From Saccoglossus kowalevskii (taxonomy: Eukaryota; Hemichordata; Enteropneusta; Harrimaniidae): a DNA stretch of 64,000 nucleotides. A model generated the notes under the pieces. The model did no database searches. It saw nothing but the letters and a program-made list of their open reading frames with translations, and had not been told where the DNA came from. Of this stretch, positions 1-12,193 are shown one piece after another (position 1 is the first letter of the stretch; every line of letters starts with the position of its first letter). A program made the position numbers and the translations under genes. Where the stretch lies: contig NW_003120423.1 in the NCBI RefSeq assembly GCF_000003605.2, positions 115,290-179,289 of the forward strand. Reading direction: 5' to 3'.

Positions 1-406
1 TAGTCGACAATCAGTGTACAGAGATGCCAATTTTGGTAGTGAATAAACCACTCTAATCCAAGCTCTACCAATTTAAAGTAGGAGACTCGGGTCAATGATG
101 TCATATCTATTTCATTGCCAACAACACTGGGCTCAGCACATTCCAAAGTATTTCACAATCACCACACCACTATCTGGGACATACCATTATCCCAAAGGGG
201 AAACAGGACGTATGTATATCAAATTTTGCTGACACCCCAATCCAGCTACTGTATCAGCAGTCTAAAAATAAACATGTGCAATGAGTTGTGGCAAAGTATC
301 CAAACATGTGTGCTTTCCACACACACATCCAGGGCTCTGTTCCCTTTTCCAAGTACTTCCCAGTTACAATTTACGTCACAATAATCTAATTTTATATTCT
401 ATTCAG

Positions 407-3400
407 GATGTTCTTGAAAATGATGAAATCACCTTGGATTGGTTGTTTAAAATGTCCTTTGCAAATGATATAGCTGCGGTAAGGATTTTTCGAATAGGAT
501 GTAACCCTAATTAACCATAATTTATTTTTTATCACGAACACTATATGATATAAATATACTGGACTACTTTCAGAGTTTACGCAATCACGTTTGCCGCTAT
601 TTTAAACAAGGTGGAAATCTTTTGAAACATACAAAACATTTTGGGCACACGTCAAAAAAGATACATGTACTGGATAAAACTATTTATATATTCACGATGT
701 TGTATCAATTTGTGCATTTATGTACGTCAAGAATTCCCCCATCGCTTTTCCCGACGTGTGTCGCCAGTTCGCCTACACTGATTCCCTCATCATTGTTCCC
801 TAAATTTGACAACCTAAAAGAATGTTTGTTTTGGTAATTTCCCCACAATGTTTCGTATATTCGAGTGTGTGTTCGAAGTTTTATTCCAATCCAACATTCG
901 ATTATCAAATAATGTCTTTAGAAACTTATAATAATATTACCATGCATTTATTTGTATACAACATTATATCATCAGGAAACTAGTTATATTTTCTTTAGTG
1001 ATAAAGAAAATATAATTTGAGCTGATGTTACTACACCAATATTTCACTAATTGTGGAATTTTTTTTTCTTCACAGGGTGTTCAATTCCTTCATAAAAGTC
1101 CATTGACTGTACATGGTAATTTAAAATCGTCGAATTGTTTATTAGATGGACGTTGGGTTGTAAAATTAACAGACTTTGGTCTTTGGGAATTTAAAAATTA
1201 TAAAAGATATCGATTAGAAGTGAGTGAAGAAGCTGCATATCAAGGTAAGATGAGAAATATCCCGTCAAAATTTGTAAATCATTTATTATCTTCGTGTGAA
1301 TGAGATGAATATGTACTGTGAAGCAAATAACTGTATACAACAAGTCGAACGTAATTGACGGGGAACAATAACAATAAAACAAGCGTATAAATATAAAATA
1401 TACTTGTTCTACACACAAAATATCTTGTTCATTTCTAGGATTGTTATGGACTGCTCCTGAACATCTGCCAGACACAGATATTGTCAATTCAACTGTAACA
1501 ATGTCGCAAAAGGGTGATATTTATAGTATTGGCATTATCTTACACGAGATAGTGTACAGAGATGGGGTATATGGTAACACTGCTTTGTCACCACGAGGTT
1601 TGTCACGTGTTAACCAATAATTAACCTTTAGTGTATTTCATAAGTAGTAGCATGACATAGTTACAGAATTATGTAATTATAACAATTCAGTTAATTTTAT
1701 TCACATAACTGATTGGTTAATATGAAAAATTTGTTATTGAATTTTCAGAAATTATTGAAAGGGTGAAGAACATTAAAACATCTACAGTATATCGCCCTGG
1801 GTTTGTGAGTGATTCCTGTCCACAAGAAATGACTAATTTGATACAGCGATGTTGGCATCCTGTGCCGGAAAAGAGATGTGATGTCTCATATATAAGACAG
1901 ATCTTACGTAATATTAATCCGAACAAGTAAGCACGCATACAGAAGTATCGGTCTGAAAAGAGCATGTTGTGCATACTTAGAATACAGATCAACCCCATGT
2001 CAGCCAACTATTCTACCAATTATTACCTGTTTTATTTTGTATACGTCGTTCCTTGTTACTACTTATATTTGTGCATGTTAAGATATATTTCACGGCATGT
2101 TCTTCGGTAACCTTATTATAAGGTTAATAACAAAATGTATGTCCAATTACATCGTACATCGAAGGTTTTTGATCGAGACGTGCTGTGTTGAAGTGTACAG
2201 TGAACAAACATTCGCTATTTTGTTATTGAACTTACTATTATACATCTTCATCTAAACTACCGTTTTTAGGGTTCGTTATCAGTCGCTGTCAGTGGCGTAT
2301 TCAAAAAACTGTCTATTCAGACGCGCCACACGGTGCACTTCGCTATCACAAATGCATAGCGTTTGTTTTTTACTACCTCGGAGCCTAATAAATGGCCGTA
2401 CCCACTCTCCTACGCTTTGGTGCAAGCTATCAATAATGTCTAACACATGTATTGATGCATTTGATTTAACGGATACATTTTTAAAAATATATTATTACGC
2501 GCAGTTGCTACTGAGAGAATAAATCAACTTGAAGTTCTACAGGCGGATGACAAAGGCATTATGGGAACACGTTGATACCTCTGTCGACATTTCTGTATTC
2601 ATAGGAATTCGAAAAAGACAAGTTGACTAAAAAATTAAGCTACACGCATTTGCAACAACAAGTTGGTTGATCGACCCCTCTCCCATTCGTGGGAAAACTG
2701 TAACGTACCGAGCACATCAGATATTACTATCTTTTTCCACATTCAGAAGTGTAAATATAATGGACAACATGGTTACCATGATGGAGAAATATGCACACAA
2801 CTTGGAAGAAATAGTCGCTGACCGAACTTCTCAATTAACGGAGGAAAAAAAGAGAACGGAACAACTATTATATCGCATGTTGCCACGGTTAGTAGGTATT
2901 TTCAAAATTTGCTTAGTGACTTGCACGAGTGGGTAACAGTGTATGCTTTTAGTCTGTGTATTGTGAATACGGCGTGGTCATAACCATTGTAATGTTCGGA
3001 AGGTTATGTTCAAAAATATTCGTTTGTACACTTAATTAAGACAGTGAGTGATAATTTATACCACTCTGAGGAAAACCCAACATTTTAACTAAATGATTGT
3101 TATTTTGCAATCATACATATATGTTGTCGTACGTTATACGTTTACCCCATCATGATAAATTCATTTCATAATCTTTATTTGTACAGATCAGTGGCAGAGA
3201 AACTAAAGAATGGCAACCCAGTAGAAGCAGAGACATTTGATTCTGTTACTATATTCTTTTCTGATATTGTAGGTTTCACTGCAATATCCGCGTCCAGTGA
3301 TCCAATGCAGGTACGTGTATGCACTCTTTTCACTTGGAGATATTGCGATGACTTTGTAGCTGGCTGCATAAGTATGTAAGTTAATAGATTAGTTACATCT

Positions 3401-6400
3401 ATGTTTTCTTTCTGTGTTTGTATGTAACTAATTAATACTTAATACGCATTTAATTACGACAATTGAATGTTGTCCTAACTATTTGTTGCTCAACGTCTTG
3501 CATTCATGTCCAGTGATTTGTTGTTGCTTTTTTCCCATATTCGACAACCATGTTTTTGCTAACTCCTTAGGAATTTCGATATATAATTATACTGATTCCA
3601 CCTACAGGTAGTTCAACTATTGAATTCGTTATACTCCCTGTTCGATGGAATTATCGAAAGTTGTGACGTTTACAAGGTAAATTATGTAAACATTTCTTAT
3701 CTCACCGCCCACAATTGTCAGTCTTCATACGCAATCGCCAACTGTACCCGTAATTCCTTTTCGCACGTCAAAATATAGACATCGTTCAGCAAACTGATTT
3801 TTTGTTTTTGCATTTCTGATTTTAATTTCTGATTTTTGCATTTAATCAGGTAGAAACTATTGGCGACGCATACATGGTGGTCAGTGGATTACCGATACGT
3901 AATGGGAATAAACACGCTGGTGAAATAGCAACTATGGCATTGGCGTTATTAAGTTCCATTCAGTCCTTCAAAATTCCACACATGCCGAATGAAAAATTAA
4001 AACTACGGATAGGTATACATACAGGTGAGTCTATTGTTTCGATATATACATGATATTCACTTCGTGATCATGTGATTTCGGATTTATTACACTCGTGTTG
4101 TGGGTTCAACAGTTTCCAATGACCATGGAATATTGACAATTGCTGCGCGAGTTTAATACATCTGATATCACGAATTGGAGAATTTATTATTTGTAGACAC
4201 AATTTGTCAGTGGGCGTTGCTATCATGTGTACAGTTGGCAAGCTCTGCCTTGCAAAAATGTATTATTTTGTAAGGATTATCTGTATTAACGATTTAAAGC
4301 TACATTCCACTATAGTCGCACTAAATTAAACAGACACTGAATCCACCGTCGTTACACATTCCGTTGATAAACGCCAAGCGAACTACTTGGGACTAACGTA
4401 CATTCACTAAGACCGATAAACTTGTCGAGGACATTACATTTACGCGAAACAACAATAGAACAGAAATACGCTTTGCTGCATGTAATACACAATTATATAG
4501 TTATGTATTGATACATAAGTGTATAATATACTGTATTTGTTGAAAACTTATATTGTCAAGTCACTAAATGACTAAATTGATGGCGTAATGTCGCCAGATA
4601 GCGTCATCCAATCTGTTTGCCGATAAATGTTCAATCCTGGAAATTATATAAGATAACATAGTCTATTTGATTGCTGGGAAGTCTGCCTGTTTTGGTTAAC
4701 AACTGAAGACAAACCACAGGGAGCCCAGGAACTATACGCAACTGTACGCACTCCCTATGAGCGGGGAGAGGGGGTATCTAGTGTAAGAAATAGACAAGGG
4801 ATGAAGGCTCCAGTGAGCTCATATTTTTTAAACTGGAAAAAACAGACGAACAGAACTAAAAATAAAATCTATAAAAATACAAGGTTGAAGAATATTAGTT
4901 GCGCTTTAAAATTTCGCCAAAGCTTTACCTATATTTTACCTATATCTGCAGAATAAATCAAGGAAACTACACAAATTGACTCCATTTATGAGGAACTAAC
5001 GGTTGGCCCGAACGCATGGCACAGTTGGAGACGAAGAACCAATCACAAGACTGGTTACGAACCAGTAGAGCAAGGCTAACAGAGTCGTAACCTCGATGTG
5101 GTTTGTAACCAGCCTTAAGATTGGTTGTTGACAAATTCTGAACAGGCCACGCCTACAACTCCATATCTCTAAATGCTTTTACTGATGATCAAATTTCATA
5201 TTTATTCATTATACATCATGTAATAGATATACAGATGTATTGGTTTGACGATACGATTCAAAATGGCTGATCGGAGGCCATTTTGTTTTAGTTCATGCTA
5301 TTCCAGAGCAATATATGAACAAGTATTTGTACTACTGTAAAATAATTTATTTTTGCTTGGAATTATTGTTTGCTATTTTAGCTGAAGGAATGATTCAATG
5401 AAAATAAAAGCCAGCGGATATACCTTTTTTTTCTTTATTTTACATTCAACAAAATACATACAAAGCAACGTCTTTTCAGCGAAAATTAATTCCAGCTAAA
5501 ATAAAGTATTCTACCGTATATTACAATAAACAAAACTTTATAACTTAGATTTGATAACTAACGGAGACTGTGTCATGCATGGCTTGTGTTTTATAGGTCC
5601 TTGTGTGGCTGGTGTAGTCGGGTTAGCGATGCCTCGGTACTGCTTGTTTGGTGATACGGTCAATACTGCGTCTAGATTCGAGTCAAACGGTGAAGGTGGG
5701 TTATTGCATAGTATCCGGCACTAGTACTCACATATGCCCAACATAGCAGCGGTTGCTTATTGTGGGATGTGCATATTATATGCAAGATGCTGACTAACCT
5801 TTTCAAGTAAACTGAGGTTTCAACGTCAAGCCATATGTTCCATGTAATGTTTCGTGTTTAGGTCGAAATACATTTTAAAATATGTCGTATTTTGCTCCAC
5901 GGTGATTCCCGATAAGATCTATTTGGTTAATAATTATTCAAGCTTTCGTGGTTATATATCTTCACTTATGTATTACATGCACAGTGTATGGTTGAGTGTA
6001 GACTGTCGACAGTCGGTCGTACCTAATATTATCTGTTATTATTAATAAATATTATGTATAAACGTAATAGGCGTAAATAAATTGCGAACGCCGGGACAGA
6101 AAGTATGGAGTGCCGTTAGGCACGATCAACTGTCTGGTGCTGCAATTCACTGGTAAGATTTCTTACCAGATCCGGGTAATTTCATATGCAAATGATAGTT
6201 GCGCAGATGTCTATTATTTTATCGTGGCCAATCGTGAAAAGGGTCAGGGGTCGCTGGCTACGAGGATCGCCCACGACTTACGCGAAGTTTGTTTTGACTG
6301 TACTATACGCGCGATCGCGACACTTTCCACAGCAATTTCTCATATCATGACACAAAAAAATCTTGACAAATGCATTATAAAAGTGCTGGAACGTTTAGAC

Positions 6401-7867
6401 TACCATGATATTTCTTGCAAAGAATACTAGCGAGACACTATCGCAAACTACATAGAAGGGGGAGATATGTTCGTCAGCGTGCCGTGTTGACATTTGTCTT
6501 GTCAAAAAAAACTCGTTTCGAAACCAGAGATCCCCCACTTTCAGTTTCCATTCTCTTAGAGGAAAATGCCAGCGACCTTTCCAATACCTCTCGCTTAGTT
6601 TGTTGAAATTTCTTCCTGAACTCATCCATATTTTTATGCAGAGTCGACGCTCTCAGTTCACAGTTTTCTGCACGCATACGAACTGACAATATGTAGATCG
6701 ATCGTCTCTGCCACAACAAATTCGATTTCTTCGCATGTCGTAGTTCTGTTGATCTCGCGAATCAGTCTCTTCCTGTTTTCTATATTTTCTATTTGACTTC
6801 CACAAACAATGCACGTTGTTTCCTTGGTTCTAGGCGATTTAATAGTTTTCTTTGCTATGTTGGTTGGAGTGATTGTATTCATCATGTTCATAACGTGAAC
6901 AACCAACGCATTCAAGAGGTCATTTAGAATGTATGTGCATACATTATGTTATAAGGTCAACATCAACTATGAATTATTCATATCAACTAGAAACCTGCAG
7001 ACGGCGACAGTCTCTCGGGACTAAAGTCCCTCGAGTGAAATGGTTCGCATTTCCCATCAAACGCCTTCGGCGTTCGAATGTCTAGGAAACACAATTATAT
7101 TAGGTTCGAGGATTGTCGACATTTCAGGTTAGGTGCTTTATACTACAACTATAATTTTATCAAGTCACGTGATCAAAACACGCAAATGTTAACCTCTCAA
7201 TTTCAACTTTTTGCATGCTTGTATTACGAAGTGTTTTATTGTAAAACAAGAATAACCAAGCCACGGATTAGTAAGTGGGAATTTAGCGAATATCAACTGG
7301 TTTTGAAATTGTAGACGGTCACATTAATTAAGAGAGAGTTTTCAGCTGGATCAACAGTTCAAATGTTACCATCAGTGGTGTAGTGGCATCAGGTTTAGTC
7401 ATGGAACTTTCAACTCCTGTGACAATACTCTGAACATATTGGATTTGTGTTCATGTAAAATAGCACTGCCTTTCAAAATCAATGCTGTCTTTTGAAAGTG
7501 TGATTGTAATATGATCTCTACGTGTTTTTTTTGTGTGTGTTTTTTTGCGATATGTAAGTCAGTCAAGGTGAACTTTTAGAGTGAATATCATCTAAATATG
7601 TTGTCTATATTACAGCTCTCCGTATCCACGTCAGTGAAGAGGTAGTAAAAGCTCTAAGTGTACATGGTGGATATGTATGTAAACAAAGGGGCGAGGTTCA
7701 TATGAAGGTAAATTATGGAATGTTCGCAATACTGGATTTAACATTGAGTCGCTCTATTATTGTAATTTGAAATATTTTTGTGAAACATGATCGTATGACT
7801 TTTTTCTGTTTACTTTCAGGGTAAAGGCATTCTGATGACATATTGGTTGACCAGAAAGAAAACCTAG
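407..7867 (+). CDS. Gene A: receptor guanylate cyclase, 3' half (pseudokinase, dimerisation helix, cyclase domain); 5' end outside window
   Basis: Membrane receptor that converts GTP to cGMP; only the cytoplasmic half is visible. Eleven coding exons, all with AG acceptors and GT donors: 407-478, 1076-1244, 1439-1597, 1749-1926, 2747-2887, 3187-3310, 3608-3676, 3850-4024, 5597-5695, 7616-7707, 7820-7867 (TAG stop). They sum to 1326 nt (441 residues), the same length and phases as exons 10-20 of gene B. The pseudokinase part has HGNLKSSN where active kinases have HRDxxxxN, so the catalytic Asp is Asn, as in natriuretic peptide receptors; TDFG is kept. The linker exon 2747-2887 encodes a charged helix ([20 protein letters not shown]). 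The cyclase domain keeps [42 protein letters not shown]: metal-binding Asp, guanine-selecting Glu and Cys, and transition-state Asn and Arg. No stop or frame break was seen. Exons for the ectodomain and membrane helix must lie to the left; by analogy with gene B the previous exon could be about 2 kb upstream. Family assignment is firm; the ligand is unknown. Confidence 0.93.
5037..5126. mobile_element. Short palindromic element, MITE-like (90 bp)
   Basis: The left end AACCAATCACAAGACTGGTT is the near inverse of the right end, whose complement reads AACCAATCTTAAGGCTGGTT. The arms are about 29 bp with a handful of mismatches around a 30-bp centre. No coding capacity. Structure fits a tiny non-autonomous DNA transposon; the superfamily is unknown and no target duplication was clear. 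Confidence 0.5.
5333..5518. mobile_element. MITE with TA-type ends (about 186 bp)
   Basis: The left end TACTGTAAAATAATTTATTT and the complement of the right end TACGGTAGAATACTTTATTT form imperfect terminal inverted repeats extending about 35 bp or more. Ends following TA suggest a Tc1/mariner-type mobiliser, which is inference. Non-coding. Confidence 0.5.
6400..6915 (-). pseudogene. Decayed reverse-strand coding fragment, zinc-finger-like start
   Basis: Within the gene A intron 5696-7615, the reverse strand reads a protein-like stretch beginning near 6915 with [18 protein letters not shown] and later SSYACRK, then a charged helical part ([17 protein letters not shown]). The CxxC start, basic core and CRK motif recall N-terminal zinc-binding modules of uncharacterised, repeat-borne invertebrate proteins. 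It is broken, with a few breaks, and much shorter than a whole gene. Local base composition is richer in GC than the surrounding intron, which supports a foreign origin. Family not established. Confidence 0.3.
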
Positions 7868-8182
7868 TTATATGTGTACGTGATATAATTTTGCTCAACC
7901 CATGTTTATAATAGTAAAAGCTCACTTTACACAGTTACAGTACTATATCATGACTTTAATGTGTGTATTTAGCAGCAGTGATACATCGTGTGAATATTCG
8001 GTTGTTATTGTTTACATTCAGTCGAGTCGCATACGAACTGTTACAGTAATATATATGGTGTTCTAGATAGTGTATTTATCACAAGACACAATTAGTTATG
8101 TAACACATGAACCGTATATATACATTGTAAGGCTTTTTCATTATGGAACAGGGTAGATACCGTATCATATTCGTACCCCCAT

Positions 8183-8188
8183 AATAAA
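8183..8188 (+). terminator. Possible poly(A) signal of gene A
   Basis: AATAAA lies 316 nt after the gene A stop codon, in an AT-rich 3' region. It is the first canonical hexamer I noticed downstream. No cleavage site can be proved from sequence. Confidence 0.35.
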
Positions 8189-11100
8189 GTGGATTTTTTC
8201 GGACACTACCATTTAATTTAAAAATGTGTACAGTAGTGGTTGTGAACATTCACGAAATGTGGATAACAAATAGCAATAATATTTAAATAATCGTTTCCTA
8301 ATATTATAATTAATACGTAAAATTAGCGTAAAATGGTAGACTGGTATAGTTGAATTACATATAACACAAGTGTAATTGGGGGTTAAGGCGTTGGTAGGTG
8401 AGGGGTTCGTATAGTGCAAGGCTTATTGTGAAGATCGAACAATTGTTAAGCTATGTGGGCATTCGCCGCCCTGTAATTTGTTTTCTGTATTTTGTTTTAG
8501 ATGATGAACTTCAAAACGTTAACATGTAGAAGCTCTACCACAAGAAAAATTTAATACAGAACTAAAATACAATTTTCAAAATTTTCCACTCTCTACATTT
8601 TAGTATTACCTTTGAAAAGAGGAAGTTCAAACCTAAATAGCTCCTGTATTATTGTTTTAATACACTATTTTGGTGTCTTGTTTGGGTATATTTGGGATTG
8701 TTAATAGCGTGTCTTGTTCTCTTAGAGCAGGATGTTAACCTCGTAATTATGTCTACTTAAGCATTTATCACTTCTGTTATCACTGGTTGAATACAAAACG
8801 CACAAAAAAAACACCACCTACATAGAGTGAAATTGTCAAATATAATTAACGTAAAACTCTGAATACTATTTAAGTTTGAAATCCACTCACCCAAAACGTA
8901 GATAATTCCCATTTTAAAACATAAACAATCATGGGTGCGTTAGTGTTTCAATAATTGCGGAAGAGCTCCAAAATAACAGTATGAAGCCAACATTGAATAT
9001 AAAAAAACCGAACCTGCATCATACCTTAAAAGAATAATTATATTCAAAATGACGTCATGTACCGAATTGCACACTCATGTTCTACACAATTTCACGATCG
9101 GATATAATATTTACATAGCCATTGCAGGTTTGATAATCAACCACGTGACCTTTGGAAACCTGGATCAGCTATTCAGTTATTACTGAATGCACGCCCTGTC
9201 ACATTGTTCCTACTAATATTCTGATGTGCCATATTACTGGGGATCACCGTTTTATGCGTTTTGAATTTTCATAACAACCGATGAAGCAACAAAGATGTTG
9301 ACAAGAAACTGACAGACGAAGTTTGGTCAGGCTATTAAGGAGTTTGTACCATCAACTATATTTTATAAATATATTGTTCCTTAATCTGTTATTGGGTTAC
9401 TTTATTATAATTGTAACATTATTATTCCAATGACAATTGGCGTTATACATTGGTTACACCCCACTCAACCCTCGTACTAGGGCAATTTGGTTATATATTA
9501 AAGTGTTTGTTTACGTTTCTCCAAATTAAGTGTGATTTATTTTTGAAAAACTACGTTGACACAAGAACGCGTGTACGGGAGTTTGTGTAATATCCCACTT
9601 TCAAATAATATAATAGTGCCAGTGAATATAATGAAGAAGTTGGGTTGTAATATTTCAGCATCTTGTGATTCTAATTTTGGGGAATTATAACTAATCATAT
9701 AAATGTAATTCACACACCAAGAGTTAACCTAAACGGGACAATGAATACATTTTTATATACGCATGTTTACAACTATTCAGTTATGAGTTCCAGAGATTGA
9801 CATTCTTTTAGAACACCCCCGTTTATAGGTTATCACAATGTATTAAAGCGTTGTATTCATGCCAAAATTAAGAATACATTCTTACGTGAAACTATGTATT
9901 TATTCACTATTCATGTATTTCATTATTTAATTTGTCTAATAAAAAATAATTCTAACAACAATAGATCGTTTAATTGTTGTATTAAAACACTTAATACGTG
10001 GATCAAATTATTTCATGATCCATGTGTTTCATTATTTTATTTGTATATTGAATCATTGAATTCTACGTTAAACTGCATGAAATTCAACTTTTGATAAGTG
10101 CATATTTTGCTTTTTGGCTAGGTTCTAGCAATTTCTTATTGCAGTTCAGTTAGGTCATTGTTATCTTGGGCGCTTGTTGTAGTAATTTTGTGAATATTTT
10201 GTTGGGTGAATAAAATTGGTTTATTAATTAAATTAATCTATTATACGAGAAAACTCACTGACAAATAGGGTATGTAATAGTTAATACTTTATTTCACTGA
10301 ACATTTGAATATTTCACATAATTATTTGAAAGAATGGACATTCTCCAGGGTGTTTGAACCGACACAACCAGACACAACTGAGAACTCTCAAAAATCTTTC
10401 CGTCATATCTGATTGGTCGAAATCTAATCAAAACGTAAGCGCCTCTCATGAACAGAACAAGTCTGAGACGTTCGTGCGTTATTGGTCGTGTTGATCTACG
10501 TGTCTGGTTTACCTATTATTTCTAGCACTATATGCACATTCATGGGTGGCTGTTTATGTTAAGTTTCCACTAGACTGAAGTAGGTGTTAGGTTATGTACA
10601 ATCGAGATTAATCAAATAGAGGCAATACCAACTGTTTCCTGAATACCGTCCTTCACATTTCCCTTTCCCTAGTGCCTTTGGGAGACAATTTTATTTCCAT
10701 TTGTAGCTCCGCTACATCCAACTCTCTCAATTGAAATTATATGAATATTAAGCAACACAACGTAACATAACATAACAAAAACAAATCGTCTGTCTGCGTC
10801 CCTGTTCTCTCAATCTGATTATATTCATATACGTACACTAAATAGGGAGACCCCCTACACTTTAACTCCAGCTCTCGAATAAACTTTTATTCACGCCCGT
10901 TAGACAATACTTTTTCTTCAATAGACAGCTCTCAGTTAACCTAAATATAGTATTGTTCATCCTGTCTTGAATTGGAAACTCTTCATTTAGTGTAACGCCA
11001 TTTGTATTGGTTTAATTTTCAGAAATATGTTGATGTTTCGAAACTTTAAACATAAAGAATATTACAATTTTATTCAGTATCTTTCGATCTTTAGATTACT

Positions 11101-11975
11101 GCATTGTTGAGAAATCAATTCACGATGTCGTAAGATGCCTCCAGGTTGACGGTATGTGCAATAACTGCATATATTACGGGTCAAAATGTGTAGTTTCTCC
11201 CGGTAGTAATAACTAGCTTCTATCACTGTCGTCAGAAGGTATTGCATTTGATTTGAAAGGAATTAATGCAAAGAAGTGAAATTGATACTGATAGCAACGA
11301 TGTTTCGTGGCATTTCTTTTTATAACTCACTGTACTCAAACGTATGTCTGCAAGGTATGCGTATTAATTAAAGGCGCACGATGATGTGCTATCTGTATAT
11401 TCAACGCAAAGAATTGCAGTATTGTATAGCTGGAAGGAAAGACTGTCGCTATGAAATAGCCAGTACAATAATTATAAGTAAGTAGTCAGTGAATAGGTTT
11501 TGACAAATTAATGATGTGGAGTGTAAAATTGACAATTTGTTGTCATACAGTCTAATATAAACGTGCCAATTTGATTCAAAATGACGTAAATGTCTAGATG
11601 ATAATCAACAGAAGATGAATCGTAATTATTTATTAGTAATGTCACTGTCTGAAATTACTGGAGTGGCAAAGCCGCGAACCAAGCGGGTGTCCGGTCGGGA
11701 GAACGTGTACAGATTTCCGGGGATTTCGAAAATCAGTATAGCTTTCGATGTATGTTGATAATGAGCTCGCACAACGGGTCAGTTTTCTTCTGAAAGAAAC
11801 GAACCGAGGAAAACACAATTTAACTTTGCTCACTGACATGAACCCAGATAATTACACGTTTTTGTAATGAAACTCGGACAAAACTCGGTATGATATCGTA
11901 CTGAAGTGAATATGATAGAATATCAAGTTTTACACAAGCAGCGCATGACCAGCATAGGTTCAGAAATCATGTTAC

Positions 11976-12193
11976 CCATTATGTCTTGTCTGTAAGTGTA
12001 ACCATTTAAAAAGTCGTTCATTTTTAATAAAATCGCGAAAGATAAATTGCATTAGTAACATACCATGATTGATATTTATTACCAGTTTTAATAAAAGCAT
12101 CTTTATATCTAGTTTCTTTGGAACAAAATAGAGTGGCAAAGGGCATTGGAATAGAAAACAAGTCAACATGAATACCATTATGTCTTGTTTGTA
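11976..12193. repeat. 19-bp direct repeats bounding about 180 bp
   Basis: CCATTATGTCTTGTCTGTA at 11976 and the same with one mismatch at 12175. Long, near-perfect direct repeats around a short block suggest the target-site duplication of a retroposon insertion, but I see no A-tail or tRNA-like promoter inside. Low certainty. Confidence 0.25.

Larger units (their letters stand above)
4025..5596 (+). other. Gene A intron (1.57 kb) carrying two short inverted-repeat elements
   Basis: Between the two main cyclase exons. Apart from the elements at 5037-5126 and 5333-5518 it is AT-rich intron sequence without recognisable content. The same intron in gene B (32875-34294) lacks both elements, so they entered after the duplication or were lost from B. 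Confidence 0.7.

Noticed and set aside
281-406. Possible upstream extension of the first visible gene A exon
   Set aside because: The open frame continues left, but the acceptor ATTCAG at 401-406 and the 72-nt match to gene B exon 10 place the exon start at 407.
6110-6430. 106-codon forward frame in a gene A intron
   Set aside because: Lies opposite and next to a reverse-strand fossil and shows no motif of its own; likely a shadow.
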